Positions 36,266 to 48,000 of a stretch of DNA of 64,000 nucleotides are shown here, one piece after another. Source of the stretch: Thecamonas trahens ATCC 50062. Taxonomy: Eukaryota; Apusozoa; Apusomonadida; Apusomonadidae. Where the stretch lies: positions 394,881-458,880 of the forward strand of contig NW_013657660.1 in assembly GCF_000142905.1 (NCBI RefSeq), read 5' to 3'. The position numbers were made by a program, and so were the translations under genes. How positions within the stretch are numbered: position 1 is the stretch's first letter; each line of letters opens with the position of its first letter. Under the pieces are notes generated by a model, which was not told the DNA's origin, ran no database searches, and worked only from the letters and a program-made list of their open reading frames with translations.

Positions 36266-39200
36266 TTACCCAGACACGCTGCCAGACAATGTCAGCTCGC
36301 CATCGTCCATCGAAGAGTCCGGGATCTGCTCACCCTTGCCCGGCCACGACGGCGTTGAGCTCATGATCTCGGCAAGCCGCTCCGCATCCTGCCGGAGCGT
36401 AACAGGCCGCCCGCTCGAGTACGGCGAGCCGGCGTGCGGCGTCCGCGGGTTGTGGGTGGGGAGCGGCGTCGATGCCGTGCCCACCACAGATGCAGGATGC
36501 ACTGCAGCCGGCGCCGGCGCTGGCGCGATCGACAAAGAATCAGTCACGTAGTTCTCGCGCGACGACAGCGGCTGCGACGCAAGTACATCGAGCTCGGCAA
36601 GCTGCTTCTGGAGGACAGAGTGGAGTGACATGTCCGACATGCCCGCCAGGCTCGACGAACTGGCATCCAGCTGCCGCTGGATGTGCTCCGGGATGAAGAG
36701 AGCTGCCGATGATGACGCTGCCGGAGGCGAGTTCTCCATCGGCTGCACCGGGCTCGGTTTTCGGCATCCATCTGCTGCAGCACCACCTCGTCGCCGTTGG
36801 CTGCGGTTGCCAGCTCGGACTCGACCGGGGCGCGGGCCACCGGAGCCCGTCGCCGAATCGCCCGCTCCGGCACAACTCGAACGAGGACCTGCCCGCGGAG
36901 TCGCGAGTGCGCGTCGACCACATGGTACCACCCGTGGACCTGCGCAAGTCCACTGAGCAGAGGCGCAACATCCACAAGCGCCACACCGAGTAGCACCTCG
37001 CTGCCGGGCGAGCTCACGTGCCACACCTCGATCTTGACCGCCTCGTCGGCAAGGACCGCAGCCGTCGGCACCGTCACTGTTGTGCGGAACTCGAGCCGTG
37101 GAGAGACCGAGGCCACAGTTGCAGGCTCCGAGGTACCGCCAACATGCTCGCCAAGCGAGACAACAACGCATGCGTGCGGTGCCACCGCATCTACAGTTTG
37201 CGAGTGCACTGCAGGCACCTTGGGCAGATGCAGCGCTTCCTCCACTGCGATCCGCAGTGTCACGGCCTCAGCTTCGTGCCTAGCTCGTCCAGACCCCGCT
37301 GCCATCGTTCCGTGCCGCTCGTGCTCGGACACAATGTCACCGAACAGCCGTCGCGGCTCGGCCTCGGCCTCGTACTCATGCCAGCCCGGCGAGGCCGGTG
37401 CATCCGGCACCTCGCTCCGCCGCTCCGCAGCATGCGTCCGCACTTGGCGCGGACTCGCAGGCCGCATCGCGGAAGCCTCCACTGCATGCAGTAGCGCCCG
37501 GACCTTGACCGCGCCCATCACCTTGCGCGTTGCCACGCCGGACACAAAAAGCTTGCGTTGACCCATGCCGGCTCGTCCGTCACCCGCGGCGCACCCACAA
37601 ACCGGTCCATCAGCTCCCACAGCCAGAGCCACGCCGTACCGACATGCTCTGCCCCGTCGTCGCCCCCGCTCCGCCATACTTCCACGGCCATCGGTGCCGC
37701 AAGCATTCGCTCCAGCAGTGCAGGTCCGAGGTCGTGGAAGACAGACCGGTGCCGCATCGGCACCACAGCGGCACCCGGCTCGGCAGAGTACGTCTTGGAC
37801 TGCGTCTGAGGAAGCGTCCCGTGCGGCTGGTACGTCACAAAGTACCCGCCACTTGCACTCTCCTCAAACAACTCCAGTTCGTCCACAAGCAGCGTCAGCT
37901 TGGCTCCCACCTCGGCAGGCAGCCGTCCGCCCGCCCGCAGCAGCGGGTCAGACCGCACAGGCGCCGCAAGCCGCATTCTCAGCGTTGCATGCACCATGCC
38001 ACCCGCCCGCCCAGCACGCTGGAGCGGAAGCCACCCAGACACGCTGCCAGGTGCGTGGCTCTCCTCCGTCCATCCCACAAGGAACGCACGGAGTGGAAGC
38101 CGCACATTCCCCAGCACAGAGTCCTCAATCAGCACCGCACCGTTTGTCGTCAGCGCCTCCAGCGTGTCGGCACCCACCAGCGTGGCCGTCCGACCCTCGA
38201 CCGCTTCGTCGTGACCCCACCGCACACTCGAGTTCGGCCCGCTTCCGCCTGCAAGCTCCAGCCGCGCCTCCAACTCGCCGGGCGTCACAGCACCCGGGCC
38301 AACCACGTCCGACACGTGCAACTCTATCTCGGTCCGCAACTTGTCACCCGCCGCGGGAAGAAGCGCTCGCGACACTCGCGGTGCCGCGTGCAGTACAATC
38401 TTGAGGTATCCCATAAAGCCAGGCCGGTCACCTGACGGCACAATCGCAAGCGTAAACGCTCCGCGCACAGGTTCGTCTACCCCAACCTCATCCACAAGGC
38501 CCAGAAAGTCCTCCGCAGGGAGAATAGCACGCCCTAGAACTGCATCCTGCCCACGCAGCGTCGGCTGCTTGAGCGTAAACGTGATCGCGTCTACACCGTT
38601 GCGCGGAAGAAACACGCTCCACGGCGCGGACGCCGGCTTGAGCACCGAGCACGTCGCCTTGTGGCCGATCTTGACACTCGGCGCACATATCATCGCCGAT
38701 GTCGCCACCTTGCCCTCGGTCCCCGGGAACTCGTACTGCACGTAAAACTGCGGATCGCCGGTCTCGCCCGAGCCCGGCGCTGCGAGGTTGAGCCATCGCA
38801 GCGACGCCGCGGACTCAATCGCCACCTCAAACACGTGGTGGTCCACTGAGCCGTCGACGCCCGACCCCGACGACCCAATGATGGCAGCAGTCTCGTCGCT
38901 GCGCCGACTCGGGCCACTCACCATCTGCGCCTTGGCCGGCGTCGCCCACTCGATGTCACCCGAGTTCAGCGACGTTTCCAGCGCCGCAAGCGGCACAAGG
39001 CTCGACGGCGCGCCCGAAACCGTCCGGATCCGTGCCTGAAGGGTCCGGATCTGCGGCAGCATTCCCATCGCCAGCACGCACTCGAGCGAGCCGCGCGTCG
39101 CCCCGGTTCGCATATCCACAATCGGATACGCCTCGTTCGCGGCGCATACAGGCAGCCGTTCGCCGAGAAATGCCCCACGTGAGAGCTCGTCGCGGAAGGA

Positions 39201-40934
39201 GACAAAAAACTGGTGGAACGGAAGCTTGACAAGGCCCACAAGCACATCATCGTCCTTGGGCCGAACCATCTCCCCGCCATCGTGCCCACTCTCGCGTACA
39301 GGCCGGTGCCAGACCTCCACAATCAAACTCGAGTTCTTCAGATACGTCAGGAACATCGGCGTGACCGCCACCGGCACGGTGTGCTCAAAGTCAAAGTTCG
39401 GCGCACGCTCTCCATATGCCACACGCGTCGCCACAGAGTCATCGCGCCGGAACAGCTTGCACGCCAGGTAGAGCGACGGCGGCGCATCCTCGCCCCATCC
39501 GCCACTTGCCAGGTCGAGGTTGGTCACGCGTCCCAGCCGCACAAGCGTGTACAGCAGTGGCGCCGGTGGCGGCATCGGCTGTGCTGCTAGTGCCGTGCTA
39601 TCGGCGTCGCCGTTGTTGCTGCTCTCCTCGCCGTCATCCTCGCCGTCATCGTCCTTGGCGAAAAACAGCTCTTCAAGCAAAGCGTCTTCCTCCGCCAGGT
39701 TCGATTCAGTCTCGGAAATGCCGGACGTGTTGAGCTGTGCCACCGCGTCGACGAGCGGGAACGCATCGACAGCTTCCGAAGCCTGCGACGGCCATCCCGT
39801 CCCTTCGTTGTTCGACTCCGGTTCACCAGCGGCTGTGCCGATAGCCGCTACAAGCTCATTGTCAAGCGCAGCAGCTGTCGGCCGCGCCATCGCCGACGCC
39901 AGCCGCGCTTTCAGCTGGTGTCCGCGCTGCCACAGATCGTCGAGAAGAACCTTGGCCTGCTCGGCCTTATGTCTGCTCGCTGCATCGTCCACGTTCGCCG
40001 CCACCGGCGCTGACGCCTGACAAGCGCCAGTTTTCGCTCGTGCGCCACGGCTCACCTGCGCTTGCGGCAGTGGCGGCGACTCGTTGGGCACCAGCTGGAT
40101 CGGAATCATGACGGCATCCACCGCACCCGGAATGCCGCGGTGGGCCGGTGACGAGCCGCCACCGTTAGCATCATCGTCCAAGCCCTCGTTGTCAGAGCTT
40201 TCCGCCTCCGACTCGGTCGCCGAGTTGTTGGCAGCTTCTAGAGCCTCGATCTCATCATCGAGCGCCTCGAGCTCCAGATCGCGGCGAAAGAGCTGGCCTG
40301 GGTGCTCCGGCGACTCGACCACCAGCGCTGGATCGATAAACGCCTGCGGCGACTTTGCCGGCGATGGGTGGGCAGCGAGGTCAGCCTTGGGAGGCGACGC
40401 CGAGTTCCCTCGGGCAAAGCCCTGCGGTAGGTCTGGCGCCCGCGACGCGCCGGGCGGCTGCAGGCGGAGCGCCAGCCGCATGACTCCAAGCTTTGTCCCC
40501 TGCGGCGAGAGCAGCGGCAGGTTCCACACATAGTGCCTCCGTGGGCGGACCGAGTCGAGACGCTTCTGCGCCGAGGCCACCACCACATGATGCGGGCCGT
40601 AGAGGGCGATGACCAGCGGGCCCATGTCGCGCAAATAGGCGGCGAGCCGCTTGGGCGAGGAGCGGAGGGCGTAGACCAGCGGACGGGAAGCCTCGCTCTC
40701 TACCTCGCCCACCATCGGCGCCTTACTTCCTTGCGCATACATAGGAGGTACACGCTTGGCCCCGTCCCCACGCTCGCCCCACCACTTGACCACAACATGC
40801 TTGGGCGCCAGACTCTGCACTCCGGCCGGAGGACTTGCCACTCGCACCTCGGCCACATGCAGCCAGAGCTCTCCACGGACCTCGCCCTTGACCCCAGGCG
40901 GGAGTGACACCCTTTCGTACTCGCTCTCGCTCAT
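36266..40934 (-). CDS. C2CD3: C2CD3-like centriolar multi-C2 protein, with two apparent frameshifts
   Basis: The start is MSESEYERVSLPPGVKG at 40934. The N-terminal domain carries the C2CD3 hallmark: VRGELWLHVAEVRVASPPAG and VVVKWWGERGDG, close to the WWGETSDG of animal C2CD3. About five more C2-like beta-sandwiches follow (about 39300-39560, 38560-38850, 38000-38340, 37580-37920, 36900-37270), separated by acidic Ser-rich linkers. The frame breaks at the A5 run 37546-37550 (after VNASF; resumes VSGVATRKVMG) and at the T4 run 36758-36761 (after QQMDAE; resumes KPSPVQPMENSP). One added base at each gives a continuous ~1556-residue protein ending LTLSGSVSG. C2CD3 promotes centriole elongation and distal appendage assembly, fitting a flagellate. 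Confidence 0.8.
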
Positions 40935-41064
40935 CCCCTCACACTCTGTCCGCAATGTACAAAGTCGGGTGTCTCGTCCCACTCCCACACTCCGCCCTTC
41001 TTCCCTCCCCTCCCTTTCCTCCCTCCTGCCTGCCTCTGCCCGTCGCCCTCCCCGCCAACTTTGC

Positions 41065-41072
41065 GCGCGAAA
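41065..41072 (-). promoter_or_regulatory. Candidate E2F/DP site upstream of the C2CD3-like gene
   Basis: The minus strand reads TTTCGCGC, a perfect TTTSSCGC match, inside the near-palindrome TTTGCGCGCGAAA and about 130 nt upstream of the start codon at 40934. GGCGCC follows at 41080-41085. Functional use is inference; GC-rich genomes give chance matches. Confidence 0.35.
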
Positions 41073-41138
41073 CCCAAATGGCGCCATTTTTGGCCGGCCG
41101 TCGTCCAATCGATCGTCCCATGGATCGACCACTCTCAC

Positions 41139-42019
41139 CTCCCATGCACCTCCTCGGCCACCTTTCAGGGCGCCACTTGTCCATTTAGATACAGATCGGA
41201 CCGCAATCGAAGAACGAGATGGGAGATATTATGTAATAATACGCAGGCAAGGCATGAGCTTGACTCGTCGTCGTCGCTGTGGTGGGGGGGGTGTAGAGTG
41301 CAATGCTCACATCAATGCGATCGCCTTTTCTGGCGACGTCTGTCCGTGCAACCTGCTCACAATCCGAGTCCCCCCCCCCCCCCCCCCCCCGCCCTCTATG
41401 CGTCCACCCCCTATACATCCAAAAGATGTCACAGCCATTGTCCCGATCCCTCTCATCCCCGTTCACAGTTTTATCATTCTCTGCGCTCCCCAACCGCTCC
41501 TGGCCACCTTTGCTGACCTTGATCAACACCGGGACGGACCCCATCGTTTGCCACAAGTTGATTGGCGCGTGCCTGCACGCCTCAATTCCCCGCGCTCTCC
41601 TCGTCGACCTAACTCACACGCGCGCTTGCCTCTCGTTCCGCGTCGTACGACTCCTCTTGGGCCTCCCCCCCCCCCTCGTGCCCCCCCCCCTTTCCCTCCC
41701 CCCCGTTTAGAGTGATTTCTCTCCGCTTCTTTACAAGAGCGTTACGTTTCCCCCTGGCGCCGCGACTCTACGATTAAGGAGTTTACNNNNNNNNNNNNNN
41801 NNNNNNNNNNNNNNNNNNNNNNNNNNNNNNNNNNNNNNNNNNNNNNNNNNNNNNNNNNNNNNNNNNNNNNNNNNNNNNNNNNNNNNGACGCTTCCCCCCT
41901 CCTCTCTCTCTCCCCCCTTTCCTCGTCTTTTCCCTTCTCATCCTTTCCATAGGTCTTTGCCACGCTCCGCAAGGCCTCTTCTATCTCCTTCCCTTCCTTC
42001 TTCTTGCTCGCCTCTCGTC
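41139..42019. other. Intergenic region between divergent genes, with gap
   Basis: It contains a C21 tract (41370-41390), further C runs (41665-41705), and the 100-N gap 41787-41886. No supported gene. It probably holds divergent promoters for the C2CD3-like gene and receptor B. Confidence 0.5.
41787..41886. other. Assembly gap (100 N)
   Basis: Exactly 100 N, probably unsized. It is followed by C/T-rich sequence and preceded by C-rich blocks. Confidence 0.95.
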
Positions 42020-45000
42020 ATGGCGGCTGGCTCTGGCTGTCTGGCTACAACCTCACTGCCGGTGATGGTCATGGTCATGATGGTACTCTTCCTTAACGTT
42101 TTCCGACAAACGGAAGGAGCTTCGTCAACTGCTCCCTGTCCGCCCTTTGTCACCGCTGCTAATCGCTATGGTTCCACCTACGTTAACAAATGGTCGGCTC
42201 GGGCTGCCTTTAACTCGGTCTGGGAGGACGTTGATGTCGATCAAGATGGTCTGGTGGAGAACTACTACGTCGTCGGATCGATGTGGACAGAGTTTGCGTC
42301 AACCTCATTCCTTCCGGCTTGGGTCTCATCCGACTGCACCTCTATCGCCACAGTGAGTTCGTTGCACTTTGATCTCACCACGCAAGGTACCGCTATCGGT
42401 ACCAACAGCATCACCCACTCGGTCGTCGACAAAGACCTGACCGGAGACGGCTTTCCTGACGCCGTCATCTCGACCGCCAACGGTGTTCATCTGGTGCCCA
42501 ACTCGGCGCTCTCCTCGCCGTACTGGGTCGCCAACGACACTGTGGCTGCCTCCAACATCTGGACCGCAGCCAGTTCTACCGGCACCATCCACGTGCTGGA
42601 GGACATGGATCTCGATGGCGATCTGGACATGGTGTTCTGGCACTACTCTTCGAGTGCCGATGCGACGTGGTACCCCAACATGGGCAACGGCACGTTCTCG
42701 GTCAACCCGATCATCATCCATGCCACACCCGGCTCGTACTACTGCTACGGACCAGCGTTTGGCGACTTTACCGGCGACGGGATTCGTGATTTTGCGGCCG
42801 GACGGACTGATCATCGAGTGGTGCTGATTGCGGCGAATGGAGCGGGCATCATTTCCGACGCCATCACGACGCCGGTTCTGATCTCGTACTCGAGCGTGTA
42901 CACGCCCGGAAACGTGGGGATCGGCGATTTTGATGGCGACGGTGACAGTGATCTCGCTATCTTGTTCCATGGCACTCGGGCATGGGGCTTTACGGCAGTG
43001 CGCAACGTGGCGACCGGCCCGGGGCCGTTTGTGGCCGGGGCGACCGAGTGGTTCAAGCGCGACTGCCGAGACTGCCGTGGGCTGGCCACATACGACGTGG
43101 ACGGCGACGGACGGATGGACGCGTTGTATTCGTCGGTGCGGTACGACCAGTTCTTCTACACGCGGTGGGACGGAACCGAATTTACGACACACACGATCGG
43201 GTCGGGTGTTGAGGCGTACTTTATCAAGTTTGTTGACATCGACAAGGACGGCAAGATTGATGTGCTGGCGGGTGACGGATTCCGGCTCCGAATCTACGGG
43301 TTTGACTCGATCACCAGCTTCCCGCTGTGGTACAATCAGGAGATCCGATACGGACAGCGGAGCGCCGGGCGTGGGCAGTTTGACGTGGTGGACGTGGATG
43401 GCGACACGTGGATGGATGTCGTCTCACCAGGCTCGAACGGGATCTACATCATGTACAATGCTGGGCCTGCAAGCGCGCGGCCTGGAGCGGACGAGCTGTT
43501 CCCGCGGTCCAAGATGGTGCGAGCGATGGGCGATCCCGTGGTGACGTCGTGGGGCGTGGCGTCTGTGATCGGCGACATCAACGGCGATGGGATGTTTGAG
43601 ATCCTTGGGTTTACGGGCACGGCGGCACCGTACTCGATGGTGGCTGTGCGGCCTGCCACGAACGACGGGTACGCACCGAACCAGTATGTGGCACCCGGCA
43701 GCGGGGTGTTTGGGTACAAGAGCGATGCGGCGATTGCACTGTCCGAGGCGTCGTTCACGGCGATGCACGCCATGGCTGTGGTTGACATTGACTACGACGG
43801 CGACTACGATGTGGTGTTCTCGGCACGCAACGGGAGCGAGGCCGGGGCGTTGTGGCTGGCGCGCAACCGGTACGTGGAGGACGGACTGAGCGGAACGACG
43901 AGCACCGTGTTTGACGAGCTGTTGCGACTGGGCTGGGGCCATAGCACGGGTGACTATGTGACCGAGTTTGAGATTGGCGACCTGAACAACGACGGGCAGC
44001 TGGAGATTGTGATGATCTGGTACGACAGTGAGCGGATCGACATTCTCTCGACGTCTGTGCCAGGGTATGGCGGGCCTGTGATCAACGGGAGCTATGCGAC
44101 GGGAGGATCCGAGCTCGTGAGCCTGCAGATTGTGGACCTCAACATGGACGGATCGGACGATGTGCTGTTCCTGCGGAACAGGCGGTATGTGCGTGCGCTG
44201 TTTGGACAGGCGCCCGGGGCCGACTACGAGCATTTTCACTACATGACGGAAGTCGAACTGTACGACGCGGGGCGTGAGACGTATTGGGTGACAGCGGGAC
44301 AGCTCAACGGACCGGACGATGCGTATGTGGACATTGCAGTTGTTCGGTACAACGATCCTGTAATCTGGCTGGTGGGCCAGGACGGGAGCGGGACCAACTA
44401 TGCTGCGCGCAGCGTGGGCGGGATCCCGGCGCTGACCAACAGCCACTACCGAGGCACGCACGCGGTGGCGCACTTTCGGGACGTGAACGGTGACGGGTAC
44501 GACGACGTGGAGTTTACGTCTACACAGTACATCTACTACATGCCATCGTACGGGTTCAACGGGGCGTACAACTACCACTGGTCGTCATCGTATCTATATT
44601 ACACATACGGCATGGTTGTGGCGGACGTCAACGGCGACTCACTCCCGGAGATGATCTCGCCGAACCACAACGGGCCGGTGGCATCGACGTGCACTACACG
44701 ACGAACCGGTTCACGAGCATCAGCCTACAGCGGACGAGTCTTTCACGCGATGTGGACAACTCGCGGATGATTGACTGGAATCTGGATGGGCGGCCTGACC
44801 TGTTCTCGCTGACGACGGTGGGCGGAGTGGCGACGGTGAGCTTGCATGTACACAACCCGGCAGCGGTGTGGCAGGCGTACACAGACGCAGACCGGGAGGA
44901 GTTCAATCTGCCCTGGTGCAACCCGATGCGTGATCCTCTGATGCATGATCTGACGGGGTCTGGGCTGGTGGACGTGTTCATGGCGTGCAATAACGACAAC

Positions 45001-48000
45001 ACGATGGCGATGCTGTCGCGCGAGTTTGCCGCGAATGCTGTGCTGGAGCCTGTGGTGACAGTGGTGGACCTCCGGAAGGACATGGGGACGTCTGCCTGCA
45101 ATGTGTGGCTGTACTTTGAGTGGGTGGACTTGCGGGCTGGCGGATACGACGAGCTGCTTGTGTCATGCTCATCAGGCGGCGGGATTGTGCTGATGGACGT
45201 GGTGGCTGCATTTGCGGGGGCAGACATGGGCAACGTGACAAACCTGCGGCTGTCCGACGGCGAGTCACTAGCATTGTTCACGGCATCCTCGTCGTACCAG
45301 GGTGTGCGGTGCTTTGACGTGGATGGCGACTCGCTGCTGGACCTTGTGATTGGCGACTCGACAGGGGTGCAACTCTCGTACATTCTCAACTCGGGCAGCA
45401 GCAGCGGGCCCGTGTTCAACGAGACGGTGCGTGTGCCGCTGCAGACGCACATTTCGCGTGAGGCGACGACGCAAGGGACGATGTACTCGTTGGCGGCAGA
45501 GGATGTGGACAACGACGGGGCCATGGACATTGTTGTGTCGACAACCAACGCAGGCACGTTTGTGCTGTACAACCAGTCGCCGATGGGCGGGCCGTTCAAC
45601 GAGAGTGGGTTGGTGCTGTCGACGCGGTTTGCGCCGCGGACGCTCGCATCCGTGGGCGGGCTGCGATCGTCTGTGCGGCATCCTGTGGTTGTGGCGGATC
45701 TCGATGGCGACGGATGGCGCGACCTGGCGTTTGCGTATGACCGGTACGTGGGGATGTTCATCGACAACAACCGGGTGAATAGCCCGACGACGAATCCACC
45801 CGAGACGTTCCGCGTGGACGTGAAACGGTGTGGGTACACGATGGCATGTGTGATGGACACGATCACCCGACTGCCCGGGTACTGCTCACTTGACTCTGTG
45901 GTGATGCCTGCGGGGACGTACACCGGGTGCTACCAGGTGAAGCCTGCGGAGCTCCGCAAGTCGATCCATCTGATTGGCGAGGGGGGTCCGGGAGCACAGT
46001 GATCGACTGCGGGCGTGGACCGGCTGGACCGGCAGGCTCTGGCCACTACGGGTACCAGGTGAAGGAGGCATCTGTGGCTGTGACGATCACCGGGGTGACG
46101 TTCAAGAACTTTTACACCGACTCGACCGGGTTTGGCGGCGGCGCGCTGCAGGTGACTGATGGCGGGACGCTTGAGCTCCACGACGTGGTGTTTGAGGGGT
46201 GCGAGGCACGGGCGTTTGCGCAAGCGTCTGTGCGATCACCGCTGCTTGGGTTCGGGTCTGCGATTCTTGTGTATGACGGCGGGATTGTCGAGGGCGACGG
46301 GCTGCGGTTCTCTGACAACTCGGCGGGGCATTCCGGTGGAGCGATTGCGGTGCTAGGCGATGCGAACAGCGTGAGACTGAGCAACACGGTGTTTGAGCGT
46401 AACGTGGCGGTGTACTCGGGCGGAGCGCTGTTCTTTGAGCAGACGGAGGGCTCGAACAGTCTGAGCTTTGTGGACGTGCAGTTCAACGAGAACCGAGCCG
46501 TTGGCGATCCAAAGCGAAGCGAGGTGCTCGCGCGCGGCGGGGCGGCAGTGTTCATTGTGTACGGCGGGAGCCTGAGCGTGGCGCTTAGCGGGACGACGTG
46601 GGCTCGCAACGATGCGATGAATGAGGCCGGAGCGCTTCAAGTTGTGACGACGCTCGACTCGAGCGCGAGCGTGGACATGACGAACACTCGGTTTGTGGAC
46701 AACAGTGCAAGTGAGTCTGGTGGAGCGGTGTTTGTGTCTGTGGTGGATGCGTCGACGGCAACGATCAACCTGCAGGGCGGGGTGGTGTTCTCGGGCAACA
46801 GCGCAGGCGGGTCGGGCGGAGCGCTGTTTGTGTCTGCGTCATCTGACGCACCGAACCAGGCGCTTGCGCCACGGGCGGTTGTGAGCGGAGTGGCGGGCGA
46901 TCTTTTGTTTGAGAACAACAAGGCGTCAATTCATGGCGGAGCTGTGGGCCTGCGAACGGAAGGCGGCGAGGACGCCGCGCTTGCGCCGATCGAGTTCACG
47001 ACAAGCGGGGCTCAGTTCCGCGGCAACGATGCCGGGCGGATCGGTGGCGGTGTGGCCGGGCTTGGACGGCCTGTTGTGACTGTGAGCGGCGGCGACTTTT
47101 CGTACAATACGGCGACGTTTGGAGCCGCAGTGGGCAGTGCGCGGGCGAGTGGGTACATGCAGGGAGCACAAAGCGCGACCGGGTTCACGATTGAGGCGTC
47201 GTCTGCGTCGCTGCCGCTCGCGTCGTACGATGCGGCGAGTGCGAGCGGGGGATGTGGCGCGGTGCGGCGCGGGGTGATGGAGATCAAGGGCGGGACGGCG
47301 CTGGCGGACAACGTGGCAGCGTACGGGCCCGTGGCATTTACGTGCGAGAATCTTGTTGTGCTCAACTCGCTCGGATCGCTCTCGCTTGGAGTGCAGTCAC
47401 CGGTGGGCGGAGTGGTGTTTGAGTGCGCGACGACGCTCGACTGTAGCGGGAGCGGCGATCCTTGCTGCAGCAGCGGGTCGGGAGGATCGCTGCTTGCAGG
47501 CACGCCATGGGTGGCACTCGATAGCGGGGCGTCTGCGGTTGTGAATGCGACAGCAAACGCGCTGCAGAACGCGGTGTCATACGGGCCGTACCGTGCGACG
47601 CCTGCTGTGCGGATGCAGTTTGTGTCACCGTTCCCCGAGTCTGTGTCGACAGGACTGCCGTTTGGACGTGGCGGGGTGCTTGTGGTGTACGACGCGTTTG
47701 ATCAGCTTGTGGTTGACTCGAATGTGGTGGCAGAGTTGGCACTAGATTCAGGATCGACGACAAACTTCAAGTTTTCAGGAGGGGCACAGCAGCAGCTGCT
47801 TGCGACATCGCCGGTGTCGTTTTCGGCGTCCAAGCTCTCGCTGACATCCGAGGCCGGGATCGGGACTGCGGCGAGCTTTGTGGTGCGGATGGTCAAGTCA
47901 GCTGTACCGGCGACGTCACTGCTGTACCCACAGCTTGAAGGATCGACGACTGTGGCACCGTGTCTGCCCGGTGCCGGTGTCGTTGCTCGACCTGGCTCGG

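Noticed and set aside
6537-45986. Programmed -1 ribosomal frameshifting at the G-run sites
   Set aside because: G GGG GGG and G GGG GGT could be slippery, but the other three sites are not slippery heptamers and no downstream structure was evident. Homopolymer sequence error explains most of them more simply.
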